In this document: positions 1-11,630 of the stretch, in pieces
Layout of the letters: each line of letters starts with the position of its first letter
Numbering within the stretch: position 1 is the first letter of the stretch
Assembly: GCA_038503035.1 (NCBI GenBank)
Contig: JAVSML010025176.1
Span: 768,774 to 832,773 of the forward strand
From: Crocodylus rhombifer
Taxonomy: Eukaryota; Chordata; Crocodylia; Crocodylidae
Reading direction: 5' to 3'
Length of the DNA stretch: 64,000 bases
Translations under genes and position numbers: made by a program
The notes under the pieces: generated by a model
The model's database searches: none
What the model was told of the DNA's origin: nothing
What the model saw: only the letters and a program-made list of their open reading frames with translations

Positions 1-2759
1 TGGCCAATTGCACTTTCAAATCTTGTAGGTAACTAGATAAGAATCCTTGGAAAGAACTCAACTTGTTCTCAGGATCTCACCTCTTTTTCTGATAGCAATA
101 ATAAACACATGCACAAATATTAAAGCTAAAAACTGGAAAAGAAAAAGGCAAAAAAGTTTTTTTTTATTGGCATATCAGATGCATTCTATTTCATATCTCA
201 AAGCACAGTAGTCATACTAAAGATATTGTGCCTTTTCCCCCTCCAATTTATAAAAGGTTAGATTTGATTCAGGTACACAGTACATATATATTTAGACTCT
301 TTATATAAATGCACAGTAAGGAAATAAAACAGAAGTTATATATTTTCCAGTTTGCAAAGAATGTTTAAAGAATGAACATTAGCTACTGCCCTTTAAAGAC
401 TGAAGACATGGATGTAATGGGATATAAACCCTACCACTGTAGGCTACTAGTAGAAATCTGGCTCAGAACAATGACGTCTAAAAATCCATGAACTGTTAGT
501 TGGCCTAGAAGAACCAGTAGATTCAGTCCAGTTGCCAGTGGATGATAAGAAATTACAATCATAGGGAATTACTGCCTCTGGCAAAAGGTTAAAAATGGCA
601 GGTTTACAGACTTCAGCTACCCTCTCAACACTTGCATTGCATTTTTTTTCAAACAAGTAATAAAAACAAGATGTGGTTTACTTAAACTGCAAGTTTATTA
701 ACCTATCTTAGAACTACATGCAGTAACCTGTCCCATGTAGATCTTAATCCATTTCCACATGGTGGAGAGCTGTTGTCAGTCCTCCACCTTCACAGCTTTT
801 TCATCCAGTTCATTGCCTTTTACAAGGACCTATACCACCCTCCCCTCACATGAGCCTTCAGGGGCTGTAGAAGAGGCCTGTCTTCTCTCCACACCAGATA
901 CTAGGTGGGCACAACACAATTTTCTGACTTCTTTAGTGGATGCCCTACCTAAATCTAATTTCACTTTGGTTTGTCTGAGAATCCATACCAAGTAACTGCA
1001 TAGAATATAAGCCACAATGAAATGAGAGCATATAACTTGGTTACTCATTGCCCTGCTCCAGGTATATGTTTTCTCTTCCCACAAAACAAAATATAACCCT
1101 AGTCAGAAAGATGTACTACGTAATTCCTGAAACATCAAATACAATATTTTGATAGGTAATTATCCCACCAAATTATGTGGTAAGGCAGTGTGAGGAAGGC
1201 TGTTTAATACTGCTGATACTACATCTACAGAATCTACAGCAGTAGCTAAAGAGAAGGAAGTCAATGTGGAACTATTTGAAAAGCATAAATATAATCTGAA
1301 CATTTGAAATCAGCATGGTGCTGGTTAAAGAAATGCTATCCCTCTTGAATATGCATAATGAAATATTTTAAGGTGTATTAGAATGACTAGAATTTTTATG
1401 CATTTCATTTAGAGATTTGAAAAAAAAATTGATACAGATTGCTAAATTGTGGGAATACTCTAGGATTATTACATTCCATATTGTACCAAAAGTTGCCCTT
1501 AAGAACACACTAGAACATGGGAACTTTGTTGATTCTTTTGTTGATGGAAACCTTAACTAGCAATTTCCTTTTTCACTGGTTCCTTTGAACCTCCATACTT
1601 CAAGCGAACCTTACATAAAACCAGATGTAACACCCCCTTACATATGCATACTCACATTCTTTCTCATCCCTACAAACCTAAGTTACCAACATTTTTAGAT
1701 TCCCAAGCTCCAATATTTTACATTTAATTTATTCCAAATATGTGGTGCATTGAAGCTCCTCAACTCTATTCTTGAAATCTCAAATAAGTAGTCAGTTGCA
1801 CTGGTCAATCCAAAAGCTACAGCTATGAAAGAGAGGCAAAAGGGTTGATGTGTCTAGCTGCTAGAAAGGAACTTCTGTTCCCTGCTCCCTTTTTAAGCAG
1901 AAAGGTATGTTGCTCAATTTGAGTGGCAACTTCTCTACTCAAGGTCAGTATTGGGCACCTGACACACCAGAATGAGTTCAGCAGCAGGAAGCTGTTTTCT
2001 CCTCTCACCTGATATTAAAAAAAATATCACAGACCCCAAGAAAAAGGATATTTTGTATTGGATTTGAGAGAAAAGGGTGCAAATACTTTTGCTACCAACA
2101 GTTCCTAAAGAGGGTCACAATCTGAAAGACTTGGGTGGTGGTATTATAGGAGACTTGTGATCAAACCCTACTTCTTCTGACAGGACTATAAAGACACTGC
2201 AGGGATGGGCGGGAGAGAGATGAAGGACATTAGCAGCCTCCCTGTTAATTAATATATTTTTACCAGGGGATGCTGAAATGTGAAAAGTAAGGTAAAAAGT
2301 AAATTGTAAAAACATGTTATACATTTTTAAAAATGTGTGTCATATTTTTACCTATCATGATTTACTGTTGCAGGTTTAAGTCTGTTTTCTTTATTATTCA
2401 GTGTTCCAATTCATAACTTTTTATGTAAAAAGTAATTTGAATTTGCATAAGTAAGAGCTAAGTGCTAAGAAATCAGAGTAAGGATCTCTGGATTTGGGTT
2501 TGAATATTTAGTTACTACTTTTTGTTACTGGAAGGGTAGCAAAAAGATCACACTTAAGTTTGCAATTGTGTTGAAGAAGATTGTTTGACTATAGTATTAT
2601 TATGGTTGTTGTTACTATTGTTGTTATTACTGTAGTGTGAACAGGTTTTCAAAAGCACTCATTTAAACACTTACATAAATGTAACTGTTTGAAAGTCTGA
2701 TTACATGTGAATGCAGTGCAATATTCTGCTGCCATTAACATCTGTATACATCCAGTGTA
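1..2759. other. AT-rich stretch, no gene seen
   Basis: Open frames are all under 90 codons, lack recognisable domains and occur on both strands at random. I see no splice-bounded exon, no RNA gene and no repeat family that I can name. Short A and T runs are scattered through it. It could be intergenic or deep intronic DNA; the sequence does not distinguish these. Confidence 0.6.
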
Positions 2760-2900
2760 ACAAAAGGCCAATGAAAAGGCCAAAAGTCACTGGTGTCATC
2801 CCAAAGTAAAACCAGCGTAAATCATCCAGTCCTGCCACTGTTGGAGACAGGATACTGGACCAAACAGACCATTCTCTAAGTGTGGCGCTTCTTCCTTCTC
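2760..2900 (+). mobile_element. CR1 LINE 3' UTR fragment
   Basis: The segment around 2833-2885 (core GCCACTGTTGGAGACAGGAT, followed by an ACTGGACCAAACAGACCATT stretch) matches the sense-strand CR1 3' untranslated sequence common in turtles and crocodilians. The complementary form of the same sequence appears at 6063-6130 in this window. No coding part remains and the terminal short repeats are not clear. The left boundary is approximate. Confidence 0.5.
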
Positions 2901-3097
2901 TGCTGCCTAGGCACATATTTTACATTAAACAGTCATTGGTTAAAAAACAGAAATAGTCCTGGCAGTACAGATCAGAACCTGGGATTTTACTTGCAACATT
3001 TAGCTTTGTTCCTCTGTTGGCACTATGCACCTAGTGATTAAGGCAACTTTTGTTTGGATCGTTAATTTTGCATAAATCCTGTCTACGGTTAAACTTA

Positions 3098-3568
3098 GGG
3101 TCTTGTTACACGGTGAGCCGAACAAATATCAATTAGTGCTAGTACTAGCTTGGAGTTTGGAGCAGTCGCACCCTTAGTTTAGAAACCTTCTCTGACTGTT
3201 CCCTACCTGCACAGCCGTGACTTGCCTCTAGAAGCCTAGTAAGCAGGGGCAGGACTAGAAGCTCTACCTGTGAGTTGCTACGAGAGGGCTGTTGAGCCAG
3301 GACAGGCTTCTATCTCTGCTTTGTGGGTGGGAGAGTGAGAGATCCTGGGATACTGGAGGACTTCAACTTGGGTAGCACATCTGTGGCGATGGCCACACCT
3401 TGATGGAACAGAAGCTGGGTAGTGTGATTCAGAGATAATTCTGCCCTGGAGTGGTATAACTTTGAGTTGCATAATGAAGGCTTAAAACCACTTTAAGGTA
3501 TTAATGTGCAGAGGATCTAGGGGTTAAGAGCTCCAGGAGCGGCCTGAAATTACTGTGTAACAAGGCCC
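3098..3568. mobile_element. Harbinger-like MITE, copy 1
   Basis: A 471-bp element. The left end reads GGGTCTTGTTACAC and the right end reads GTGTAACAAGGCCC. These are 14-bp terminal inverted repeats with one mismatch. It is flanked on both sides by TTA (3095-3097 and 3569-3571). A 3-bp TWA target duplication with short inverted ends is typical of PIF/Harbinger transposons. There is no transposase frame inside, so it is non-autonomous. A second copy lies in opposite orientation at 57272-57758 and matches across essentially the whole length by eye, including the segments around 3170-3200 and 3340-3400. Superfamily assignment is inferred from the ends and target site only. Confidence 0.7.
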
Positions 3569-3740
3569 TTAGGCACTTAAGTCCTTTTTGTTTCTGGCCC
3601 CAGTTTTACAGGTTGGATTGCATCAGAGCATGTGCAGACATCCAAGGTACATGGTAAATTCTGGAATGCAAAATACAGTTAAATACTAAAGTTTTGTGAT
3701 CGGTTGAGTGGGGCAATTCTGAACTGACTTTTGCAATCTG

Positions 3741-4047
3741 GGGGCATTTTTACAAGTGTCCTGGGTGCTTTAATTAGCAAGTCATGCTAATTAAAAGCGC
3801 CTGCGCATCATGTGTATCAGCATCCCTGCGTTGAAAGAATGGTGGTGGGGCACTCTGAACTAAAGCTCAAACATGTTTGATTTCAAAGCTCCCTGCCACC
3901 ATTTTGTCAGTGAGTGGACGTTGATATATGTGGACATGGAAGGCTGCAAGACCACGTCAGTTTCCGTGCTCCAGCACACTCGATTAACTGAATCTGCTCC
4001 AACATGCTGGATTTTGAAGCAGGCTCCCTGCACTTCTATAGGAGCCT
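3741..4047. mobile_element. Small inverted-repeat element, family A, copy 1
   Basis: The left end GGGGCATTTTTACAAGTG and the complement of the right end (AGGCTCCTATAGAAGTGC) are imperfect inverted repeats. The interior carries the family hallmarks seen in three other copies here: a CTAATTAAA(A)GCGCCTGC segment near 3789-3806 and a TTGAAG..GGTGG..GGCAC segment in the middle. No coding capacity. The target duplication is not resolved, so the superfamily is open. Confidence 0.5.
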
Positions 4048-5640
4048 TGGGTGTCTACATTCCATATTGATGTCCAGGTCATATGTCCCTAGGACCATAT
4101 AACTCTTTAACAGTATTTTAATATTTTTATTGTTTGCTCATGGATTCCTATGCAAGCCACTTATTTATTACATCTGTAGTGAAAATAAGGAGAAACAAAA
4201 TTGAGGAGGGTTAAAGTGTATTAGGGGAAAAAAAGACAGAAATGTGACTTAATTCAGTTTCTGTAGAATGGTTGTGTTAACCAGAGGCACTTTATTATTA
4301 ATTTCCCAGAATCAAAGGAAGTATCCTGTTCTTCATTACCTTGTCAAAAGATTTACTATGAACAGGAGATAAAGATGGGAAATATTTTAAAAGTTTAAGG
4401 GAAAGTAACTACCTTCTGGTTCTACCACTAGGCATTTCCATAAGCTACCAATCAGATAGAGACGCTTGATTTTACTATTGTATTTACTATTATAAATTTT
4501 TAAAAATTCCTTTGCCCTAAAAGATCTTATGACCCATTAACTAATTATATAGTTTGTAGACACTATCCAACTATAAATTCTTCTATGTGCTAGTAGTTTA
4601 AAATGAGTGAATTGATCCCCACCATGTAATGTATTGTGGGCAAAGCCTCACTGAAAGGGTGACAGCATAAAAAACAATGTAGCAATTAAAGTGTCACCTA
4701 GATTTCCTGATGGACTTGGAAATATCCAAAACATTCCTAATAACTTTTGAAAGCTCCTAGATCCCAGAGTGCAGGTTTCAAAGTCATCTTCCTCCACATG
4801 TCTAGTTTCTCCCGTTTTAGAGGATGCCAGCTGGTTTAGCAGAGCCAAGTAGTTTGTTCATTCTTTCATTTTTTCTTTCTCTCACTCTTGTGCATATTCC
4901 AGGTTTCCTTACGCCTGGAGCTAGTCTTTTTCAGAGCCAGCATTACAGACAATCTTGTTTTAAAGAAGCTGTGAAGAGGGCCATCAACTAATACTAGCTT
5001 TTTAAAGCTAAACAGTCTACAATGTTGTCTGATGGGAGATTGGTCTAGAATTGTAGGGGTTGGGTATGTAGCAAAAAGAAAATGATGAACAGCCTAAGGC
5101 TAGTGTTTGGTACTGAAAATGCTTATGATGAAGTACTTGGTGGGACATGTATACTACAGTCTCAGAAACCTGTACTGCCCCATAACTAAAATAATTCAAT
5201 ACTTAGTTGCAAAAATTGTGGGGAAAAAACTATGGAAACAAATCTTAGCAACATCAACAGGCAGGGTTATATTTGGCCTGGTCACTGGATCTGTATATGT
5301 GAATGAGACCACATGGCAGATAAACTAAGGTAGCTTGGTATGGTTCCAAAGACTTGAGCCCTTGTCTGGACTCACTCAGAAAGCAGTTCATTGGTTTTAA
5401 ATGGGTACCTGGTAATTTGAGTTGGGAGGCCAAAGGCTGCTGGACATTAAGCTGGCCACAACTGCTCCCTTGTACGCTTTTGGCTAGAGAAACTAGTGCA
5501 CTCTAACTGCACTAGGACAATGGTCTGCTAAGCTTGAACAAATCTTTAACTCTTCTGTACGATGTGAATATAGTTAGTTTTTTGCCCATTTAAGCAGAAC
5601 GTTTACCTGGCAACCATTAAGTTGAAGGCAAAGTAGATCT
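4048..5640. other. AT-rich stretch, no gene seen
   Basis: No supported coding, RNA or named repeat feature. Small frames, such as those near 4650-4850 and 5110-5330, have no recognisable similarity and no neighbouring exon-like signals. Confidence 0.55.
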
Positions 5641-5659
5641 ACAGCTTGCAGATGAACCA

Positions 5660-5925
5660 AAGTAGACAGACAGACATATTAGCACAAACTTTTGGGAGCT
5701 GAAGCTCACTTCATCAGGTGCTATGAAAGGACATGCGGAAAGCAGAGTATAAGGAGAGAGAAATTAGAATACAAAAGACAACGGGGTGGCGGGAAGAAAA
5801 AGGGAGGAGAAAAGGGAGGGAGGCCAGTCCTAAGAGAGACAAGCAAACAAGCAGTAAACCCACAGGAACAAAGGAATCACAAAAGCTAATCCAGGTAATG
5901 GGATAACAATCCATAGTCCCTTTTT
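5660..5925. repeat. Interspersed repeat with a purine tract
   Basis: The segment at about 5675-5725 (TTAGCACAAACTTTTGGGAG, then a CTGAAGCTCACTTCATCAGG stretch) resembles a repeat motif I recall as common in reptile genomes, usually with CTTTCG in place of CTTTTG. It is followed by a strongly purine-biased tract from about 5735 to 5835. I cannot name the family. A frame on the plus strand through the purine tract is low-complexity and not a protein candidate. Confidence 0.4.
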
Positions 5926-6061
5926 AAAGGATACTTGACGCAATTCAGTCTGTGGAATATTTTTTGTTTTTTGTTTTGCAATTTCCTATTCAAATCAGTT
6001 TTTAAAACTTTGCTGTCAGAGAACAACCACCCTCAGGTTAGTGATGGAGCATCCAGGGAGG

Positions 6062-8045
6062 TTAAGAACATAAGAACTGGCATTTACTGGGTCAGACCAT
6101 ACGTCCATCTTGCCCAGTATTCTGTGTCAAAGTGGATGCTGAATGGGAGAGGGAACTGGATATGACCAGGATTTTTTTTTATACTGTTCCTCTCTCACTT
6201 GCAGCCTGCAGCATTTAAGGTCTAGGAAGATCTAATTTAAAGGCTGTATCCCTAACTCCCATGCTCAACAGCTACTGATGCCCCCTTTTTCCAAGAAATT
6301 GTCCAGTCCCTTTTTGAATCTGGTTAAATTGTCAGCTTGCACATCTGGTGGCAAGGAATTCCACATTGATTAGATGCAGTGTGAAAAAGAACTTCCTTTT
6401 GTTAGTTTTAAGCTTACTACCTACTAATTTCATTTTATGACTCCTAGCTCTTGTATTGTGAGACAGTAAACAATACATTCCTATTTACTTTCTCTCTACA
6501 ATTTAGCATTTTCTAAACCCTTATCACATTCCCCTTTCAAACATCTAATTTCTAAACTGAATAGGCCTAGCCTCTTTAGTCTCTCTTCATATGGAGCTAC
6601 TCATATTAATAAATCTTGTTGCCTTTATCTATACCTTCTCTAGTTCTTCTATATCCTTTTTGAGGTGAGGGGACCAGAATTGGGCACAATATTCAAGGTG
6701 CTGATGCACCAAGAATTTATAAAGGGGCATAATGATACCATCAGTTTTGTTTACAATTCCATTCTTATAATCCCTAACATTTTGTTTGCCTTTTCAATGG
6801 CTGCTGGGCACTGAGCCGATGTGTTTAGCAAACTCTTCTTAATGACTCCCAGATCTCTTTTCTGTGGAGTAATGGCATCATAGTGTAGGTATACTTCAGG
6901 TTATTATTGCCCAGGTGTATCAATGTACACTTATCTTCACTGAATTGCATGTGCCATTTAGTTGCCCATTTGTAATCATATCAGATCCTTCTGTAGTTCC
7001 TCACAGTCTACCTTGATAATTATCACTTTGTGTAATTTTGTATCACTGGCTGATTTGGTCACCTCACTACCCACCCACTTTTCCAGATCATTTATGTTAA
7101 ACAGCACTGATCCCAATACAGATCCCTGGGGGACTCCACTGTTTACTTCTTTCCATCCTGAAAACTGACCTCTTGTTTTCCATCTTTGAGCCAATTTCTA
7201 ATCCACAAGTGGACGTTCTTTGTAACCCCATGACTATTTTACTTACTTAAGAGCCTCTGATGGGGAACTTGTCAAAGGCTTTTTTGGAAGTTCAGAGATA
7301 CTATGTCAACTGGATTGTCCTGATCTGCCTGCTCACTCTCAAAAAACCCTAGTAGGTTAGTGAGGCATGATTTCCCTTTGATAAAGCCATGTTGATTCCA
7401 CCCCAGGAAGTCATGTTAATGCTTCTAACCAGTTTTCTAGGAATAAAAGTTAGGCTTAATGGCCTATAGTTCCCTGTATCCCCCTTTTTAAATATGGGAG
7501 TAACATTGGCAACCCTCCAGGCCTCTAATACCAAGACGGTTTTAAGTGCTAGGTTACTTACTACAATTAAGATATCAGAAATGTACAGTCTGAGTTCCTT
7601 CAGGACCCTAGGGTGAATATCATCAGGTCCTGGTGATTTGTTACTGGTGTTCAGTTTATCAATTTCCTCTATGATCTCATCTATTAGTACCTCAGTTTGA
7701 GTTAATTCCAATGACTTGTTCCTAGAAAGGCATGGATTTGGTGATATAATTTCCCTAACATCTTCCACAGTGAAGTCAGATGCAAAGAATGCATTTAGTT
7801 TATCAGCAATGGCCCTGTCATTCTTTGGTGCCCGTTTTAGACCTTGATCCTTCAAAAGGTCCAAATAATTCCCTAGCAAGTCTTCTAATGTACTTAAAGA
7901 CATTTTTATTGTTAGTTTTTGTGTCTCTAGCAAATTTCTCTTGTCTTATAGCAAGTTCTGTCACATGCTTGCATGTCTTTCTGCAGTAAATGTCAAGAAA
8001 GGCACTAATATTTGCCAAACTTCCAGCAACTTTAGCTATATGCAT
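6062..8045 (-). mobile_element. CR1 LINE, 5'-truncated, minus strand
   Basis: About 2 kb of CR1. The 3' end lies near 6062, where the plus strand begins TAAGAACATAAGAACTGGCA, a typical complement of a CR1 tail. Reading the minus strand from 8045 gives the endonuclease-RT linker, then RT motifs, then the 3' untranslated region. Truncation falls inside the linker, so the endonuclease domain is missing. Frameshifts and substitutions separate the open frames, so it is inactive. Confidence 0.9.
6976..8045 (-). pseudogene. CR1 ORF2 reverse transcriptase remnant
   Basis: The longest frame (7349-7933, 194 codons) contains KSPGPDDIHPRVLKEL, the CR1 RT entry motif, then WRVANVTPIFKKGDTGNYRP, which is RT motif 1-2. 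A separate frame at 6976-7194 carries SGVPQGSVLGSVLF and a degraded active-site box (SASDTKL where FADDTKL is usual), so one catalytic aspartate is lost. The frame at 7818-8045 holds linker sequence (NNKNVFKYIR). The frames differ and are interrupted, so this is a dead copy of a protein that would prime reverse transcription at a nicked target. Confidence 0.9.
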
Positions 8046-8546
8046 TTAGAATATTGATAAATCAGAACCAATCCAGGAAGACTCACTAGTGGCAGACAAG
8101 CCTCTATTATCCTTCAGCTCAAACACAGACAATTTTTAGGCAAGGAGTCAGTACACACAACGACTTCTGACAAGTAGTAGTAGTTTAATATGACTGGAAG
8201 GAGATTTATGCACCACCAGGGATGTGTATGCTGGGATATGAATTTAGAATGGCAAGAGAAGATCATGAAACAAATGACTATCCCACAAATGATCCAACAC
8301 CAACTGACATTCCTACAAAGACTCAGGACAAAGGGGAAAAAAAGCAAAAATGATAAAATTAATGATAAAAAGTAGCAAAACTTTAGCAATACAGCCAGTG
8401 TATGTGAAAATAGGCTACTAGCCTCCTTGTTATAAAAGTCTAAAATAATTAGCCATCCCTTTGATTTTCTATCCAAGTTGTAGAAATATGCCATAGTACT
8501 ATATGAGAAGATACATAAACAAACAATCAAATCCACTAACTGTAGT
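8046..8546. other. Unassigned spacer between CR1 and hAT element
   Basis: AT-rich sequence. A minus-strand open frame of 148 codons (8114-8560) is hydrophobic and low-complexity and runs into the hAT element end. I see no domain in it and treat it as chance. Confidence 0.5.
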
Positions 8547-9027
8547 GCAGTGGTTCTCAAACTTTTTGATTTAAGGCACGCTTTGTTATGTACAAGGCAA
8601 CCCTTGGAGGATGCCAGCCTTTAGTTTTCACTCATGTGTTGACTATACAAAGATAATATACCAATATACCAATTTTTCTGTTGCAATGAACTCACAGAGA
8701 CCTTTTGGCATGGTGCACCCCCATTACTGGGAGCCCGTCAGCTGACGGGCTCCCAGCTGCAAGACCATAGCTACCTTGCTACATGTGCAAATTAAAGCTG
8801 ACAGAAACCAACTATAAAGTTATTACATACTTTCCAGCTCTAACTTTATAGCTGGATGGACCTTTTATAGTGTGACAATTACTTTGCTCATGTAGCCAGT
8901 CTAAACTAATTGTGCAATTAACCCAGTTAATTATGTAATACACATCACATGTGTGGCATCCTTCGGCACCCTTGAAAAGATCTAAAATGCACCCGAGGGT
9001 GCCACAATGCCTGACTGAGAATAACTG
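8547..9027. mobile_element. Non-autonomous hAT-like DNA transposon
   Basis: The left end CAGTGGTTCTCAA and the complement of the right end (CAGTTATTCTCAG) form imperfect terminal inverted repeats of the CAGNGGTTCTCAA type common in vertebrate hAT elements. The flanks carry an 8-bp target duplication with one mismatch: CTGTAGTG (8539-8546) and CTGTATTG (9028-9035). There is no transposase frame in its 481 bp. It contains a perfect 30-nt palindrome at 8727-8756. The superfamily is inferred from the ends and the 8-bp duplication. Confidence 0.8.
8727..8756. repeat. Perfect 30-nt palindrome
   Basis: The left half CTGGGAGCCCGTCAG (8727-8741) is followed immediately by its exact reverse complement (8742-8756), with no spacer. 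It is GC-rich, with two CpG sites, inside AT-rich element sequence. It could extrude as a cruciform. Confidence 0.95.
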
Positions 9028-9385
9028 CTGTATTGCATGACCTTACTTTCATCCCTTCTTCCATTTCTTCATTCTCTTCTATCTCTCCTGCCATCTTTGA
9101 TTTTGATTCTTTTCTCTAATTCATGTCTTTATAACAATTGTCTCAATTCTCCCTGCTGTTGTCTTTGCTATCTTTCCTTTCATATTCTCTTCTCCTCACA
9201 ATTCTATTTTATTCACTTTCCAGCCATGTCCTTCCTTTTACCTTTTAGCCCCTGCCTTCCCTTTTCATTTCCTTTTCTGTGAGCCTGTCTTCTTTCTCTT
9301 TTTTCACTTCAAAAGGATTCATCCTATACTCATAATATCCTCACCCTGCCAAAACAAAGAAAAAGAGTATCTTTCCTGGCTCTCT

Positions 9386-9693
9386 GGGTTGTTTTTACAC
9401 GTGCTGTGGGGGGGGTGGGGCATGCACTTTATTTAGAATGGCTGTGAGATCCACTAATTAAAGCACCCACAGCATCTTATGCATCAGCAGCCTCATACTT
9501 CAAAATGGCAGCAAGGGCACTTTGTCAAAGGAGCTTTAGTTAAAATGCCCCCACCACCCTTTTGAAACACAGGGATGCTGATACATTAGATGCAGACGCT
9601 GGCTAGAGCTTGCTAATTAGCACACTCCAGCAGACTTGATTAATCTGATACCCAGTGCATCGAAGCAGGCTCCTGGCATGTGTACAGCCACCC
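9386..9693. mobile_element. Small inverted-repeat element, family A, copy 2
   Basis: The left end GGGTTGTTTTTACACGTGC and the complement of the right end (GGGTGGCTGTACACATGCC) are inverted repeats. The interior shares AATTAAAGCACCCACAGCAT, CTTCAAAATGGCAGCA and GAAACACAGGGATGCTGAT with copy 3 at 15155 and copy 1 at 3741. It has a G run at the left end (9408-9420). No coding capacity and no clear target duplication. Confidence 0.6.
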
Positions 9694-11630
9694 TTTGTCT
9701 CTAACTTCCTTATTAAAGTCCCCAGATTAAGTTATCAGATTAAGGTGTACCTCACTATATATAGCTTGCCCTTCCCATCCCTTCCCCATCATGTCTCTCT
9801 CCTACTGCTTTCTCTCTTCTCCATTCCTGAAACAGCCATATGCAATAATGTTGTATTCTTGATATCTGCCACTGGATCATTAAGAAACGACTATGAAGGC
9901 TCTCTACTACCATTGCTGAGCAAATGCAGCTTTGTATTGCTGACATAAGCTGCCTTCCATCTCTGCTCTTGTTCAGTGCTAGTAGATCCATTCTGTTCAG
10001 TGCGGTTGTGTTTAAAGTAAACTTTAGGAAAGTTGGCAGCAAGAAAAATAACAAGTGCTAGTCACAAAGTGGTGTCACAACAGTCTTACCAGCAGTCCTC
10101 ACTCTTGGTGTTTGTAGTAGGTACAAATCAAAACAACCTGAGAAAATAATGGCCACAGAATAACTCAAATGGGAACAAAATGAGACAATCCAAGGAAACA
10201 GAATATTTGGCAAAGTAAAGACATCTTGCATGTGTAAGTTGTTATACACATTTGAAGCTATTATAATTATTGCACCAGAGTCTTAACATAGTTTAGGCCT
10301 GAAAATTACTGCTGCAGATTTTGAAATAATTTGTTTGCACTTTTTCTGTTTATGTTCCTATAGGGTATACAATTGTGCAACGGCACATTTGCAATTAAAG
10401 AAAAAAATTAAAAGACCTGAAGTCAAACATTTGGGTTAAGGATTTTTTTAAACATATGCATATTTTCCAGAAGCTTTTGGGAGATTTAGAAAAAATGAAG
10501 AATCAAAGTCTGTTTTTTAACTATCCCTTTTCTATATAAACTTAAACTATATTAAATGGCAAATGTATTGATAAAAGCATCAGTAGCCTTTTTAGCCATT
10601 TATCTGATAGGCCCCATGGCAATGACCCATTCAGACTAAACCATATTGAAATATTATTAATAAAGATCTTTCTTCTCGTGACACAGCACATGCAGTCATT
10701 GTAATGTTTCCTTATAGTTAAATATGGAAGGACAGGAAATATGTTGCAACGGAAAGGAACCCCTCCTTCCTCTGACCTGTGATAAATGCATTGAATTTAG
10801 TTATCTGGGCAAACTCAAATTTTGTTCAACCAAAGCTTTACTCCAACATTGTGATGTCAGTGGAGTTACACTGGCATGAAATTGGAATAATGTGCTGCAG
10901 AAACGGGCCACTAATACAGAGGCTATTTTTTCAAAGCTAACTTCTCAGACGCATACCACACTTTTAAACAGCTCATTTCCAATCAAGAGAGGGCTTCCAA
11001 TCAAGGGATGGAAGACCGCCTGAGGGGCTGTCTAAATTATCCTGGGGGCTGTTCCAACCCCTGGAGCAGCCCAGGATCACGAAGGCAAAAAGGTAGCTTA
11101 AAGCCACCTTAACATCACCTCCCCCAGGCTGCAAATTTTCACAAGATGTGAGATGTGAGAATTTCATCCCTGATGTCTACATGCATATTGTGGATGACCA
11201 TGGATTTGCATGTGCACACATAACCTGTTAATCACTTTTTTATGTCCCTGTCTTGTGAAAATATCTGATTTGTCCAGGTATACAACTGTGTGCACACAAT
11301 AATTCTTGCATTATTTTTCAAATCTGGTCCTATTAGACTATATTTCCAATTTCCAGTTCCTATAGAAATATCATTTTACACTTACATTATTTTGATACTA
11401 GCTTTCTTGTAATGCTTTTTAAATTAATTTTAATTGGCATAAATCAGGAACATCAGATACCGAAAGAAATATTTACAGGGGGTAGAAAAGAAAATGAAGG
11501 AACAAAATAAGATCCAGTAGGAAGCATGTGAGCTAAAACACAGTAGGTAAAACAAGTAGAAATAAATACATCCAGAGTTAGGAAGGAATTTGGAGAATAG
11601 ATTTGGGTGACTAACAGGGAACCCTCACCC
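9694..11630. other. Unassigned mostly AT-rich DNA
   Basis: No gene seen. Around 10835-10910 is a short segment (GTGGAGTTACACTGGC) resembling a widespread amniote palindromic repeat, too short to delimit. A mildly GC-rich patch at 10985-11170 has no recognisable identity. Confidence 0.5.

Noticed and set aside
8114..8560. 148-codon hydrophobic minus-strand frame that could look like a membrane protein
   Set aside because: Phe/Leu/Ser-rich translation of AT-rich DNA with no homologous motif. It runs into a transposon end.
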